Source: an uncultured Verrucomicrobia subdivision 3 bacterium (GTDB lineage: Bacteria; Verrucomicrobiota; Verrucomicrobiia; Limisphaerales; UBA11358). Taken from it: a stretch of 49,737 nt of DNA. Location of the stretch: positions 1 through 49,737 of the forward strand of contig CAJAQO010000118.1 in NCBI GenBank assembly GCA_903944085.1, in the 5' to 3' direction. Under the pieces are notes generated by a model, which did no database searches, was not told the DNA's origin, and saw nothing but the letters and a program-made list of their open reading frames with translations. Numbering within the stretch: position 1 is the stretch's first letter; every line of letters starts with the position of its first letter. Shown one piece after another: positions 7,475 to 15,940 of this stretch. Position numbers and translations under genes: made by a program.

Positions 7475-10400
7475 TTATTTCGGTAAAGGATATTGAGAAT
7501 AAACAGTATTTACAATGTTTTGAACCAAGTCGGGCGGCGGGGGGCCTTGTCCGTAACCCCATTGATTTCTGAACGCATTGGTGATTAGCTGGTGATAAGG
7601 CCCTTCAAGCTCAACCAAAGCTTGGTCTGGATTGCCGCCAAGATACTTCGGAATGGGATGATGAAGTTGGAATTTATTGCACAGCTTGGGATAAATCTCT
7701 TTGGCCTTCTGCATCAAATCTGCAATTTTAGCTTCAGTGGCTGCCGCCGCCGCCTCTGCATCCGCCTCAATTTCAGGTGCCAAAATCTCCGCTTCTTCGG
7801 CAGCTTCTTGCGCCAACTCCAACGCTTGCGGTGGAATTTGTAATCCAAGAGGGTCAACCTTGTTGACAGGGTTATTGCCCGCGAATCGATATAGGTTTAA
7901 CCCGCCCCGTTCGCCAATAGGGTCTTGATTTGCGAAACGATCCAAGTCGGGCGTGAGCCAGCGAAGACCGAAGTCATCCAGCCCGCGATAGCTCGGCTTG
8001 CTTGAGAATTGCATGACATTAACCGGAGCAAGCGAACCCCACTGGCCGAGAAGTTTTCCAAAAGGCCCATACATATACCTGCCGACAATGTTTTCCTGCG
8101 CGTCAATCAAGGCCGTAATGTTTCCATTGGCGTCCGCATGATAGAAAGTCGAGCCATTCGTATCCGTCCGCGCCAGCAATCCGCCGATGCCACCCGCACG
8201 GCGCAAGCTGCCGCCTAAACCAAGCCCGCGCGTATAAGTTACCAGCGGGTTATTGTTTGTTCCGCGCTCTTGAATTATTAGCCGGCCATCGTAAATGAAA
8301 TGCGTCTCATTCGTCAAAACCCACGCGCCGCCCTGCCAAACAAAATCCCTGGCTATCCGCCGCCGGTTGAATCCGTCATAAACAAAATCTGATTTCCAAC
8401 TGCCTGCCAGCGTAATGTTAGTCAACTGGTTTTCGGCATCGTAGCCAAACGTCCGCAATCCGTCATTGGTCAGACTGCCGTTGCCGTCGGAATTCAAACT
8501 GACGCTCAACGGCAGATTTAACGTGAGGATGTTGGTCGCCCTCACGCCGTAAGAATTTTGCGCGATATTCGTGAACGTATTGTTACCGCCCGCCAGTGCT
8601 AGATTTGTCCGCGCAAAGGTGAAGTCGCCGTAAGTCTGCGCCGCTAGTCCGTTCACCGTCACGCTGGTGGTCGGGGCGGGTGTCGTCCCGCTCATTGTGA
8701 AATTCCCGGTGCGCGTCACACCGGTCAATTCGTTGGCCGCGTCTGTCGTGAATGTCTGCGCCAAGTTGCCATTGTTCCGCGTGTGCAAGTTGTGCGCCGC
8801 GTCGTAGCCGAAACCAAGCTGCTCGTTTTGGCGTGGCGTTCCGCCCGTTTCCGTCGCGCTCCACGAAGTCAATTGCCCGATGTTGTCAAAGCCCGCCGTT
8901 ACAGTGGAACTCGTCAGTCCCAAATTGCGCACGATGTTTGTCCGCAAGCCAAGTGCGTCCGGCGTGTAGGTGTAGCTGTCAAGGGTGTGTGACCAATGAT
9001 TATTCAGGGCCGTGCCGGTCAGACGTGCCAGAGAATCGTAGCTATTCACGATATTCGCACCGTTCGGAAGTTGAATTCCGGTGACAAGTGAGGACGCGGG
9101 TTGAAAATTGTAACTGTAAGTGAAACTGCCTGCCGGGGAAACGGTATTGGTCATGCGCCAGCCCAAATCATAACCAAAGCTCTGCGACCAGTTGCTGGTC
9201 GTCTGTGACAGGGTTAAAACCGTCCGCAATCCTTGGACATAGGTGTAAGTCAATGTGTCATTCGCCCACGGCCCGTTTTCACTTTGCAACCGGCCAGCCG
9301 GCGTGTAGCTAAAAGTGGTCGTGCCGACAGCGTCCACCATATTGGTCAGCCGGTTCAAAGCGTCATACGCATAATTGATGGTCTGCTGTGGATAGGCAAT
9401 AGACTTCAAGTTTCCGACGTTATCATAGGTGTAGCCGGTGTTACCCTTTTCCGGCGTCCATCGGTTCGTGATCCAGCCGCTCGCGTTGTATGAGTAACGC
9501 TCAACATTCCGCGTAAGTCCATCTACCTTGTTTGTAAGCCAGCCATACTGGTTGTATTGCCAAGTTGTCTGATGCAGTAAGCCATCAATAAGCAGATTTA
9601 GATTGTCCAACGAATCGTAGCCGAACTGCGTTACTTCCGTGTTGACATTGGTAACAGAAGTCAAACGTCCCGCTCCGTCCCGGCCAAAGCGGGTAACTAT
9701 TTGGTCGCGGTTGGTGCAGGTGATCAAACCGGCGGCGCTGTAACCGTAACCTTCGCTGATGCCGTCCGGCCAAGTCCGTTTAAGCAGTTCGTTATTTGCA
9801 TCAAACAGGTTTGACACGGTGATGCCATTGGCATCGGTGATACTGATGGGGCGGTTCAAGGCATCATAGATCGTTTGCCGGAGCAGGCCGGTTGCCCCGG
9901 TTACGGTGATCGGCAAACTTTGATTGTTGTAGCCTAACTGCACATAGCGGCCTGCACCGTCAATGGCATTAGTCATGCGCTTAACAAGATCATACTTATA
10001 AGTCAAGCTGCTGTAATCAGGGAATACAACATTGGTCAAATTCCCCTGATTGTCATAACTCATGGAAGTATAATTAGTCAGAGCGTCAACAATCAGATTT
10101 AATGAACCGCAGCCGCACCAACTGTAAGTTGTCACGGCGCTGTTGGCGTTTGTGACAGTGATAAGGTGCTGCAAGCCATCAAACGCCGAATAAGTCCAGT
10201 TGTTAAGCCGGTCTTTGCTGGCAACCAAGTCGAGCCGGTTATAGATGTTTGAAACGGACGAGTTATCAGGAAACACCATGCCGGTGAGACGATTTAATCC
10301 GTCCCAAGTATAGGCGAGCGTCAGCCCGTGATCGTCCGTGGTGCTGCTGGGCAATCCTGCGCTGTAATTATTGATCGTGTTCGTCCAGCCTTCGGGCTGG

Positions 10401-12679
10401 ATGATGACCTGTTGCAACATATTGGCCTGCACAAAGGACGGCGACAGCCAATAATAATAGTAGTTCAAGGCGATGTGCTTGCCGCCTGGCAGTTGAACTC
10501 CGGTCAGGTTCCAAGTGTTGCCCTCATCCCAGCTTAATGTCGTAACCTGCTGCAAGGCATTCGTTGCCGCAATGATTTGGTGGTAGTTGTTGTAACCATA
10601 GTTGACATACTGGCCGACAGAATTGCTGACACTGATGAGGTCAATGCTGTTGCCGGCGTAGTGAAACCAGTTGGTCAGCACGCCAATCGTTCCGTCCGGG
10701 CGTGAATAACTGGCTTCATTGTCGGAAACGAGTCCGGCGGCGATGCCCGGATAATATGAAGAATAAAAATTGTAGGTGGTGTATTGGCTTGTGCCATCCG
10801 GCAACAGCCGGGCGATGCAACTGATTTGCGGATTGCCAGCCAGTTCGGGTGAAGCCTTGCCTTGGTAATTATACCAAGTTCGTTCGGCCTCAAACTGCCC
10901 GGCGGCATCCGGCGATGGGTCGCGTTCCGTGGACAAGGATTCAGAAATCGAGGCGGCGTCCGCCTGCCAGAGCCAGTTGCGCACGCGGCCTTTCCTGAAA
11001 TCATTGACGGTCAAATTTGCCAGCGCGTTGGAAAAACTGCCAGGCAGCAACGCCTGCACGTTTGTTGACAGGGCGGCGAATTGTCGCCGTCCCCAATGAA
11101 CCGTATTGCGGTATTCCAGCGTGGGGTGGGTGGTGCCGCTGGTTCCATCGTCAAAATTGCTCTGGCCGGGAACGGTGGGAGCCTGCGCGGTGGTCGCCAG
11201 CAACGCCTGTCCATTCGTGCCATAACCCTTGTGGATGTAAAAATAAAGCTGCTTCGCGCCGGTGGGTTCACTGGCATAAATGGCGCGTTGCTGGACGCCC
11301 TCCGTCACGCTGGAATCATCCACCTCATAGTAGTTGAAACTGGTGTTGCCATAGGGCGTTATCAAGTTGGTAATCCAGCCGCTGGTCGCGCCCATACCCG
11401 TAATAGACACCGGGCAGGCACCGCCCCCTTGACATAGATTTTGCGGGTCAGGCAAAAGGTCTGTTTTTGTAACCACCGCTGCATTGTATTGGAAATAACT
11501 CGTCAAGCCGGCAGCGTCCGTGATGTTGGTCAGGATGCCGCTGACAAGGTCGTAACCGAATTGAACCTTTCGCCCATACGGATCGTCAATTTCAGCAATC
11601 TGCATGATGTCTCGCGCCGGAACATTTGAGGCCACGAAAGAACTGGTGTCCTCAAAACAAAGGTGGCTGATGGAAAAGCTGTTGGTCGGCTGGTGTTTAT
11701 TATAGACAAACGTGTTAGTCCGGCCATCCTCATCAACCACATAACGCAAGCGGTATTTGGGCGTTGATACATCTGGTTTGCCGTAGGTCGTGCCGTTGTC
11801 ACTCCACCAATTTGTGAAAGTCACATACTCGTATCCGAGACTTGTGACTCGGCCTTGTGGGCTGATGCGTTGCGTCAAAAGCAAACGCATTTGCGGAACA
11901 CCGCTCACCTGATACAGATAATTGACCGTAAAGACGGGATAAGCAGACAAACCAAAAATGTCCTGGCTACCGTCAGGATAGACCAGCTTGACGCCGACAT
12001 TGTTGTCGCCCCAAAAAAGTCCATTGCTGTCAGCGGTTGGTTGGTTGGTGAAGCTGCCCGCATAAGTTTCCTCAACCAGTGGGTATCCTAACCCTGAAAC
12101 GTCCTTTATGGTCACTTGGCTGCTGGGATTTTTGGCATACGTTCCGGCTCCGTTGGTATAATTTTCAACGCCGCCATCTGGCCGAAACATCAATGCGCTA
12201 AAACCCTGACTAAAGGCGGGGGTCACATTGTTTCCGCTCGCCTGAATCAGAACGCTCATGTTCCAATTATTGTTCCAATAAGCGTTGGTTCCGCAGTTAG
12301 CACCCCAAGTGTAATGCACGTCGTAGGGCGAAGTCCGGGTTGTGATGGGGGATTCGTCTGACAATGGCACCTGTGGGCGAATACGGTAGAAAAGCTGAAA
12401 ACTCATGTCTTTCCCCGACGACGTTTTATAGCTCAACGGCGTATCGGAAATGTGCAAGTTCACATAGGGTTCACTTACCCACCAACGCGGCATTCCGTAG
12501 GCGCAATCTGCACAATCGGATGGAGCGGTCGCCTCGCCAGCACCGGCAAAATCTTGATTGCAGCCACAATCCTGCCAGTCGTGGAATCGTGCCGCCGTGC
12601 AAGCACCTGTCGCCTCAACCTCACGCGGCATCAGCAATGTCAACACCGCCGCCGCTATTAAACACCATGTAGTTTTCAT
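7475..12679 (-). CDS. RHS-repeat polymorphic toxin with C-terminal HH nuclease-like tip
   Basis: A 1734-residue secreted protein with an N-terminal signal peptide (LIAAAVLTLLMPREVEA). A Cys-rich N-terminal region follows, then several dozen YD/RHS repeats (YDALNRLTNMVD, YDSLDNLNLLIDG, YDAENQLTN). The core ends at the canonical NNPVNKVDPLGL near residue 1613. The 121 residues after it are the variable tip: an Ala/Glu-rich helical linker, then QLHHPIPKYLGGNP and HQLITNAFRNQWGYG. This fits a His-His nuclease of the HNH/endonuclease VII type. The repeats should form a shell enclosing the toxin. It is the second gene of a LamG-RHS-immunity operon with 6-bp and 4-bp gaps. No secretion apparatus is encoded nearby. 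Confidence 0.88.
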   Translation of the reverse strand: MKTTWCLIAAAVLTLLMPREVEATGACTAARFHDWQDCGCNQDFAGAGEATAPSDCADCAYGMPRWWVSEPYVNLHISDTPLSYKTSSGKDMSFQLFYRIRPQVPLSDESPITTRTSPYDVHYTWGANCGTNAYWNNNWNMSVLIQASGNNVTPAFSQGFSALMFRPDGGVENYTNGAGTYAKNPSSQVTIKDVSGLGYPLVEETYAGSFTNQPTADSNGLFWGDNNVGVKLVYPDGSQDIFGLSAYPVFTVNYLYQVSGVPQMRLLLTQRISPQGRVTSLGYEYVTFTNWWSDNGTTYGKPDVSTPKYRLRYVVDEDGRTNTFVYNKHQPTNSFSISHLCFEDTSSFVASNVPARDIMQIAEIDDPYGRKVQFGYDLVSGILTNITDAAGLTSYFQYNAAVVTKTDLLPDPQNLCQGGGACPVSITGMGATSGWITNLITPYGNTSFNYYEVDDSSVTEGVQQRAIYASEPTGAKQLYFYIHKGYGTNGQALLATTAQAPTVPGQSNFDDGTSGTTHPTLEYRNTVHWGRRQFAALSTNVQALLPGSFSNALANLTVNDFRKGRVRNWLWQADAASISESLSTERDPSPDAAGQFEAERTWYNYQGKASPELAGNPQISCIARLLPDGTSQYTTYNFYSSYYPGIAAGLVSDNEASYSRPDGTIGVLTNWFHYAGNSIDLISVSNSVGQYVNYGYNNYHQIIAATNALQQVTTLSWDEGNTWNLTGVQLPGGKHIALNYYYYWLSPSFVQANMLQQVIIQPEGWTNTINNYSAGLPSSTTDDHGLTLAYTWDGLNRLTGMVFPDNSSVSNIYNRLDLVASKDRLNNWTYSAFDGLQHLITVTNANSAVTTYSWCGCGSLNLIVDALTNYTSMSYDNQGNLTNVVFPDYSSLTYKYDLVKRMTNAIDGAGRYVQLGYNNQSLPITVTGATGLLRQTIYDALNRPISITDANGITVSNLFDANNELLKRTWPDGISEGYGYSAAGLITCTNRDQIVTRFGRDGAGRLTSVTNVNTEVTQFGYDSLDNLNLLIDGLLHQTTWQYNQYGWLTNKVDGLTRNVERYSYNASGWITNRWTPEKGNTGYTYDNVGNLKSIAYPQQTINYAYDALNRLTNMVDAVGTTTFSYTPAGRLQSENGPWANDTLTYTYVQGLRTVLTLSQTTSNWSQSFGYDLGWRMTNTVSPAGSFTYSYNFQPASSLVTGIQLPNGANIVNSYDSLARLTGTALNNHWSHTLDSYTYTPDALGLRTNIVRNLGLTSSTVTAGFDNIGQLTSWSATETGGTPRQNEQLGFGYDAAHNLHTRNNGNLAQTFTTDAANELTGVTRTGNFTMSGTTPAPTTSVTVNGLAAQTYGDFTFARTNLALAGGNNTFTNIAQNSYGVRATNILTLNLPLSVSLNSDGNGSLTNDGLRTFGYDAENQLTNITLAGSWKSDFVYDGFNRRRIARDFVWQGGAWVLTNETHFIYDGRLIIQERGTNNNPLVTYTRGLGLGGSLRRAGGIGGLLARTDTNGSTFYHADANGNITALIDAQENIVGRYMYGPFGKLLGQWGSLAPVNVMQFSSKPSYRGLDDFGLRWLTPDLDRFANQDPIGERGGLNLYRFAGNNPVNKVDPLGLQIPPQALELAQEAAEEAEILAPEIEADAEAAAAATEAKIADLMQKAKEIYPKLCNKFQLHHPIPKYLGGNPDQALVELEGPYHQLITNAFRNQWGYGQGPPPPDLVQNIVNTVYSQYPLPK

Positions 12680-12685
12680 TTGATT

Positions 12686-14167
12686 TTAGGGAATGCTGGT
12701 AAAACTGCCCGTTGCCCACACCGAAAAGCCTTCTGAAACCTGCGGTTTCGTGCCGAAAAGATATTCCTGATAATTGAGCAAGCCGTCTTGATCCGGGTCT
12801 TGCAACGCCGACTGCGGGCTTAAACCATTTTGCACATACCACGCATAAGGAACGCCAAAGGCGTCCGTCTGCGCCGTATTGGGGTCAATGTGGGCAACCA
12901 GAAGGGAGTAGGCATCGGAAACACCGTCGCCGTTTGAATCCAAGGGCGTCCCCAAAATCAGAAACGCATTCGCGCTGGGGATGCTGACAGTGTAGGTAGT
13001 GGCCTGCTGGCCCTGCCCAAGCCACGCCCAAATCGCGTTGGTGATGGGCGATTGCAGATAGCCGGTGGCAAAGACATCATAAAAATAGCCGGCCTGTCCG
13101 CCCTCGATGGTGAAGCGCACATTCATCGTCCCGCCGCCTGCCGCCGTCGCGGTGAGGTTGGTAAGCCATACCTGATTGGCGGTCGCGCCGTTCACGACCG
13201 GCGCATTTGCCGCCCATTGCAGATAGCCTGCCCCGGAAATCGCATTGTAGCCCCCGGTGTAGGTTGGGCTGGAACTGGCCGAAAACAGCGTGAACATCGC
13301 CGTGTTCAATGGACTCATCATGTAATAGGGAAATGTCTGGTTGAAAATGGCCTGAATCGTGCCGCCGTCCATCGGGACATTGTAAGTCGCCACGCTGTTA
13401 AACAAACCCTGCGCCTGATAGATGCCGTTGGTGTCGCTGCCAATGAAAAAGCCATTTGCCAGCGCGCTTTGGCCGGGATAAACCGTCAACGGCGGGCCGT
13501 TTGTCACCAGTCCACCATCGAGATACAATGCGGTGTTGGTCGCCGAATAGGTCAGCGCGACGAAATGAAAATAATTGGTTGTCCACGCGATAGGGGTAGA
13601 AACAAAGGTGTGATAAGTGCCGGATAGGTCGTTGGTCTGCGTCGAGAAATACAGGTTGGCCCCGGCGGGGTCAACATAGATGCTCCACCAGCCAAGACTT
13701 GAATTGGCGGTGTAGGCCCCGGCTTCCAGCAAACGGCCATATTCGCCCGGCCCGGTGCCGCCTTGGTTCGTGCCTGACCAGCTTGGGGCAAACCAGAATG
13801 TCACCGTTCCGACGGACGGTGAAAAATTCGTGGTTCCGTCACTTTCCTGCACGTTGTATCGTAGCCAAGCTGCGTTCGTGTTGTTCACCACCAGCGATGC
13901 GCCGTTGCCAAGCGGCGAAAAGGCAAGGTTGGAAAATGAGACGGGGGCGTAGCCCTTGTCGCTCGTCCAGTTGGTGCTGTTAAGGAACGTCCACGAATCC
14001 AGCGGCGCGTAGCCGGTGTAGGAATTGGTGCCGCCGGGGAGACCTTGCGCGTGAATCGGGCGCGACAGGGCAAACAAAAAGCCCGCGACGGTGAGGGCGC
14101 GGGTTAAAACACGGTTCAATTGGCAGGAGCCATTTCCGCTTCTGATTATAGACTTCATAAGTTTCAT
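12686..14167 (-). CDS. Secreted LamG/concanavalin-like domain protein
   Basis: A 493-residue exported protein; the signal segment ALTVAGFLFALSRPIHAQ is preceded by basic residues. Residues 60-280 have the look of a LamG-like lectin fold (TNYFHFVALTYSATNTALYLDGGLV). The C-terminus carries Ca-binding-type repeats (DSNGDGVSDAYSLLVAHIDPN and DPDQDGLLNYQEYLFGTKP) common in verrucomicrobial surface proteins. It is the first gene of the leftward operon with the RHS toxin, 6 bp upstream of it. It may help anchor or export the toxin, or bind a surface ligand; that role is inferred only from position. Confidence 0.78.
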   Translation of the reverse strand: MKLMKSIIRSGNGSCQLNRVLTRALTVAGFLFALSRPIHAQGLPGGTNSYTGYAPLDSWTFLNSTNWTSDKGYAPVSFSNLAFSPLGNGASLVVNNTNAAWLRYNVQESDGTTNFSPSVGTVTFWFAPSWSGTNQGGTGPGEYGRLLEAGAYTANSSLGWWSIYVDPAGANLYFSTQTNDLSGTYHTFVSTPIAWTTNYFHFVALTYSATNTALYLDGGLVTNGPPLTVYPGQSALANGFFIGSDTNGIYQAQGLFNSVATYNVPMDGGTIQAIFNQTFPYYMMSPLNTAMFTLFSASSSPTYTGGYNAISGAGYLQWAANAPVVNGATANQVWLTNLTATAAGGGTMNVRFTIEGGQAGYFYDVFATGYLQSPITNAIWAWLGQGQQATTYTVSIPSANAFLILGTPLDSNGDGVSDAYSLLVAHIDPNTAQTDAFGVPYAWYVQNGLSPQSALQDPDQDGLLNYQEYLFGTKPQVSEGFSVWATGSFTSIP

Positions 14168-14242
14168 TTAGTTACCAAATCTACACTGGCATGAGTTTTA
14201 CAGCGGCTTATGCAAAAGCAAGAAAATTCAGGATTCGTTTTC

Positions 14243-14258
14243 ACGATATATGTATCGT
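14243..14258. promoter_or_regulatory. Palindromic operator candidate between divergent genes
   Basis: ACGATA-TATG-TATCGT is a perfect 6-bp inverted repeat in the 125-bp gap between the leftward LamG-RHS operon (start 14167) and the rightward XRE gene (start 14293). The small HTH protein is the obvious candidate to bind it and regulate both directions. Confidence 0.45.
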
Positions 14259-14292
14259 TCAACACAGGCACCGGAAAGCGATGTAATATGCC

Positions 14293-14523
14293 GTGGCAAT
14301 TTCCAAGAAAGAATGGAAGCGAATCCAAGTCTTCGGCGCTAACGTGCGCCGGGAACGGGTGCGCAAAGGTTTGACGCAAGATGAGCTGGCCGAACGCGCT
14401 GAAATAGCCACGCGCAACCTGCAAAAAATCGAAGCTGGGGAAATTAACATTCTCGTTACCACGGCCTTTCGGATTCAATTGGGACTCCGTTGTCCTTACA
14501 AACGGTTGATGCCTGCCGAATAG
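14293..14523 (+). CDS. Small XRE-family HTH regulator
   Basis: A 76-residue single-domain protein with a GTG start. The HTH_3 pattern is clear: FGANVRRERVRKGLTQDELAERAEIATRNLQKIEAGE, with the recognition helix around ATRNLQKIE. It is divergent from the RHS toxin operon across an intergenic region with a 16-bp palindrome, so it probably represses that operon and itself. Two more XRE proteins follow at 15057 and 15639. Confidence 0.82.
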   Translation: MAISKKEWKRIQVFGANVRRERVRKGLTQDELAERAEIATRNLQKIEAGEINILVTTAFRIQLGLRCPYKRLMPAE

Positions 14524-14534
14524 CGCCTGCCCTT

Positions 14535-14954
14535 TCATGCTGCCGCCCCTTCGGTTGCTGGAACGTCGGCAAAATCATTGCCGGCCTTGGCGTGGGATTT
14601 GATTCGAAAAATGAAATCGGTCGGTTCAAACGGCTTGACGATATAATCCACCGCGCCAAGTTCAACCCCCTGTTGCTGGTCTTCCTTGGATTTTCGGCCT
14701 GAAACAAACAGCACCGGCGTCTTGCGGCTGCGGTGAAGTTCCTTCAAGCGGCGACAAACATCAAAACCGCTGGTGCCGGGCAAGTCAATATCCAGCGTAA
14801 TCAGGTCAAAATCCTCGACCTGGGCAAGCTGCATGGCGCTCTCGGCATTCCCTGCGGTTTGCACGTCGCAACCAACCCGCGATAACAAATGCACCATCAT
14901 CATCGCTGTCGGCATTTCGTCTTCGACCACCAGAATTTTCGGTTTCGCTGTCAT
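14535..14954 (-). CDS. Orphan single-domain response regulator (CheY-like)
   Basis: A 139-residue receiver domain. It has VVEDE at residues 9-13, the phosphoacceptor Asp in LITLDIDLPGTSG, the Ser in LFVSGRKS and the Lys in YIVKPFEPTD. No output domain and no kinase gene is adjacent. A longer frame exists but would need a TTG start at 14990; the ATG at 14954 gives the normal receiver N-terminus. It runs against its neighbours, facing the XRE gene at 15057 across a gap with an 18-bp palindrome. It may couple element or cargo expression to a host kinase (inference). Confidence 0.85.
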   Translation of the reverse strand: MTAKPKILVVEDEMPTAMMMVHLLSRVGCDVQTAGNAESAMQLAQVEDFDLITLDIDLPGTSGFDVCRRLKELHRSRKTPVLFVSGRKSKEDQQQGVELGAVDYIVKPFEPTDFIFRIKSHAKAGNDFADVPATEGAAA

Positions 14955-15004
14955 AAACCCGTGTCGTGAAGATTTGTTATCAGTTTCCAAGTTGAAGTCA
15001 ACAC

Positions 15005-15022
15005 TGTTCTCTTAAAAGAACA
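15005..15022. promoter_or_regulatory. 18-bp near-perfect palindrome, operator candidate
   Basis: TGTTCTCTTAAAAGAACA has 6-bp arms TGTTCT/AGAACA around a TTAA centre with one mismatched pair. It lies between the divergent response-regulator and XRE genes. The XRE protein at 15057 or a host repressor could bind here. Confidence 0.5.
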
Positions 15023-15056
15023 TAAGTTTCTGGCACTGTCCTAGCCTTCAATCTGG

Positions 15057-15362
15057 ATGACTGCTCCGCTCAATCTCGTCGGCCCCCAGGTGCGGCGATT
15101 TCGCATCAAGAAACATTGCACACAGGAAGCACTGGCGGCCAAGCTGCAAGTCGAGGGCTGGGATGTCAGCCGCGAATCGTTGGCCAAGCTGGAATCGCAA
15201 TTTCGGCGGGTGCCGGATTGCGAATTGTTGTTTCTGGCCAAAGTCCTCGGTGTCGAGGTCATGGATTTATTTCCTGCCAAACTGGATTTGAAAAAACTCG
15301 ATCCGGCGTTGCGCCTGAAAGTGTCCACCAAGTTTCCGCGCCGCAAGCTCCGCCATTCGTAG
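15057..15362 (+). CDS. XRE-family HTH regulator
   Basis: A 101-residue protein with an ATG start. The HTH pattern VGPQVRRFRIKKHCTQEALAAKL, then WDVSRESLAKLES, and LLFLAKVLGVEVMDLFP matches helix-turn-helix XRE proteins of the kind used as phage or island repressors. A basic tail (FPRRKLRHS) follows. It faces the orphan receiver gene across a palindromic operator candidate. Confidence 0.82.
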   Translation: MTAPLNLVGPQVRRFRIKKHCTQEALAAKLQVEGWDVSRESLAKLESQFRRVPDCELLFLAKVLGVEVMDLFPAKLDLKKLDPALRLKVSTKFPRRKLRHS

Positions 15363-15423
15363 GGGATGTTTTTGGGGTTCTGGTTCTTCCCAAAGAAACA
15401 AAACACTTTACCCGCGCGAAATC

Positions 15424-15585
15424 GTGAACACAAAAGTCACGGTGCCACGGGCAAGCGTGCGGCCAGACCTGTTCAAAAACTGGCGACGACAGATTTTGCG
15501 CCGTTTCCCCTACAAATTAAAACGCAAATTACCTGGGTGGGGAGCGCGGAAAGGCGCAGAGCAATTGCGCGGCGAAAGAGGGTAA
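15424..15585 (+). CDS. Possible small basic protein, hypothetical
   Basis: A 53-codon frame with a GTG start, reading VNTKVTVPRASVRPDLFKNW and then a very basic stretch (RRQILRRFPYKLKRK). It fills the gap between two XRE genes. No family is recognised and the codon pattern is not decisive; it may not be expressed. Confidence 0.3.
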   Translation: MNTKVTVPRASVRPDLFKNWRRQILRRFPYKLKRKLPGWGARKGAEQLRGERG

Positions 15586-15638
15586 AGACGTGAGCTAGTC
15601 GCGTGTTCAGCGGCGGCGGGTTTGGCGAAACTGTGCCA

Positions 15639-15881
15639 ATGCCTGCACGCAAAGCCAAAACCTGTCCGCACCAAATCCGGTTCGGAAAGAATCTTGCCGG
15701 TCTGCGTGAACATCTGGGCTTGACCCAGGAACGGCTGGCGGAAAAAGCCGGGATCAGTGCGCGGTTTGTGCAAAACATGGAAGCAGGCGAAAGTTTTCCA
15801 CGCATGGCGAAGCTGGTGCGATTGAAAGACGTCTTGCGGTGCGGCTGGGCGGAACTGTTTGCGGATTGTGAACGGCGGTAA
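15639..15881 (+). CDS. XRE-family HTH regulator
   Basis: An 80-residue HTH protein from the ATG at 15639 (a GTG at 15603 would add 12 residues). FGKNLAGLREHLGLTQERLAEKAGISARFVQNMEAGESFPRM is a textbook HTH_3 pattern with the recognition helix at SARFVQNME; it is followed by LVRLKDVLRCGWAELF. It is the third XRE gene in 1.6 kb, typical of a lysogeny-like switch region. Confidence 0.85.
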   Translation: MPARKAKTCPHQIRFGKNLAGLREHLGLTQERLAEKAGISARFVQNMEAGESFPRMAKLVRLKDVLRCGWAELFADCERR

Positions 15882-15940
15882 ATTCCTCCTGGCGGCTGCC
15901 CGCGCCAGTCTTCGCTGGCGTGTGGAGCGGGTTTCGGAAC

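Noticed and set aside
7475-14167. RHS and LamG genes considered as the missing phage tail proteins
   Set aside because: Both have signal peptides, sit far from the head genes on the opposite strand, and form a toxin-immunity operon; they are not tail components.
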